Shown: in pieces, positions 63,815 to 64,000 of the stretch | Numbering within the stretch: the first letter of the stretch is position 1 | Layout of the letters: every line of letters starts with the position of its first letter | NCBI RefSeq assembly: GCF_001428105.1 | Contig: NZ_LMSJ01000001.1 | Span: forward strand, 422,201 to 486,200 | Reading direction: 5' to 3' | From: Paenibacillus sp. Soil766 | Lineage (GTDB): Bacteria > Bacillota > Bacilli > Paenibacillales > NBRC-103111 | DNA: 64,000 nucleotides | Translations under genes and position numbers: made by a program | The notes under the pieces: generated by a model | What the model saw: the letters and a program-made list of their open reading frames with translations, nothing else | What the model was told of the DNA's origin: nothing | The model's database searches: none

Positions 63815-64000
63815 AAAATTACCTTAAAAATAATGTTCAAATTCAGAATCCTCATGGATAAAATCACAAAGAGGCTTCTCTTCCCTTTTTGATACTCTCG
63901 GCCTCTACCATCCTTAAGTCTATTCATCTGCATTTTGCGTATTGCACTACCTTTATTCATCATTCATTCCCCTAAAACTGCAGCTTACCCTAGAAACATA

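Noticed and set aside
63775..63963. 62-codon minus-strand frame at the right end
   Set aside because: Its 3' end lies inside the terminator hairpin, the composition is Lys/Arg/Ile-rich without a recognisable domain, and the start site is weak.

Overview
The window looks like a chromosomal segment of a spore-forming, glycan-degrading member of the Paenibacillaceae (Paenibacillus or a close relative). The reasons are: three LplB/YtcP-type carbohydrate ABC importers that lack their own ATPase, YesM/YesN-type two-component regulators, membrane-anchored AraC regulators, an S-layer (SLH) surface protein, a FIMAH-domain secreted enzyme, and fragments of the sporulation sigma factor SigK. Nearly every gene lies on the minus strand; the main exception is an AraC regulator at the right end. 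No tRNA, rRNA or CRISPR array was recognised.

Layout. (1) 0.4-8.7 kb: one apparent five-gene operon encoding a secreted beta-helix glycan enzyme, an orphan solute-binding lipoprotein, a Cache-type histidine kinase, a single-domain response regulator and a response regulator-diguanylate cyclase. (2) 9.1-10.3 kb: decayed MacB-type ABC ATPase and sigK sequences fused to each other. (3) 10.4-21.6 kb: a sugar import and catabolism operon (two permeases, binding protein, MFS transporter, sugar isomerase, Gfo/Idh dehydrogenase), preceded by a YesM/YesN pair and a TetR repressor with a visible promoter and operator. (4) 22.0-31.2 kb: an importer, a PL22-like oligouronide lyase and a sulfatase under a membrane AraC regulator; the gene after the sulfatase is cut off by another ABC-ATPase remnant. 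(5) 31.5-33.2 kb: broken adenine deaminase and alpha-L-rhamnosidase genes. (6) 33.2-41.2 kb: a MalT/LuxR-like regulator and a 1745-residue modular SLH surface protein. (7) 41.4-45.3 kb: a scrapyard of truncated genes (SDR, siderophore-binding protein, secreted protein, YesM kinase, IS4 and IS110 transposases, ABC ATPase, trmO, EEP phosphatase). (8) 45.4-63.7 kb: a GH38 alpha-mannosidase, an importer operon carrying two DUF1861 beta-propeller proteins, MgtC, a HAD phosphatase and a secreted EEP enzyme, then a second secreted EEP enzyme divergent from its likely AraC regulator.

The clusters follow one logic. A secreted enzyme attacks a glycan outside the cell, a binding protein and two permeases import the pieces (using an ATPase encoded elsewhere), cytoplasmic enzymes finish the job, and a sensor next to the cluster controls it. 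The two points most worth following are these. First, a recurring sigK/ABC-ATPase/terminator module sits at the edges of clusters, and its sigK copies differ only at synonymous positions. Second, the 45-61 kb region is a possible phosphomannan-type locus in which secreted EEP enzymes would act with an alpha-mannosidase, a HAD phosphatase and DUF1861 proteins. Both are inferences from sequence reading without database searches.
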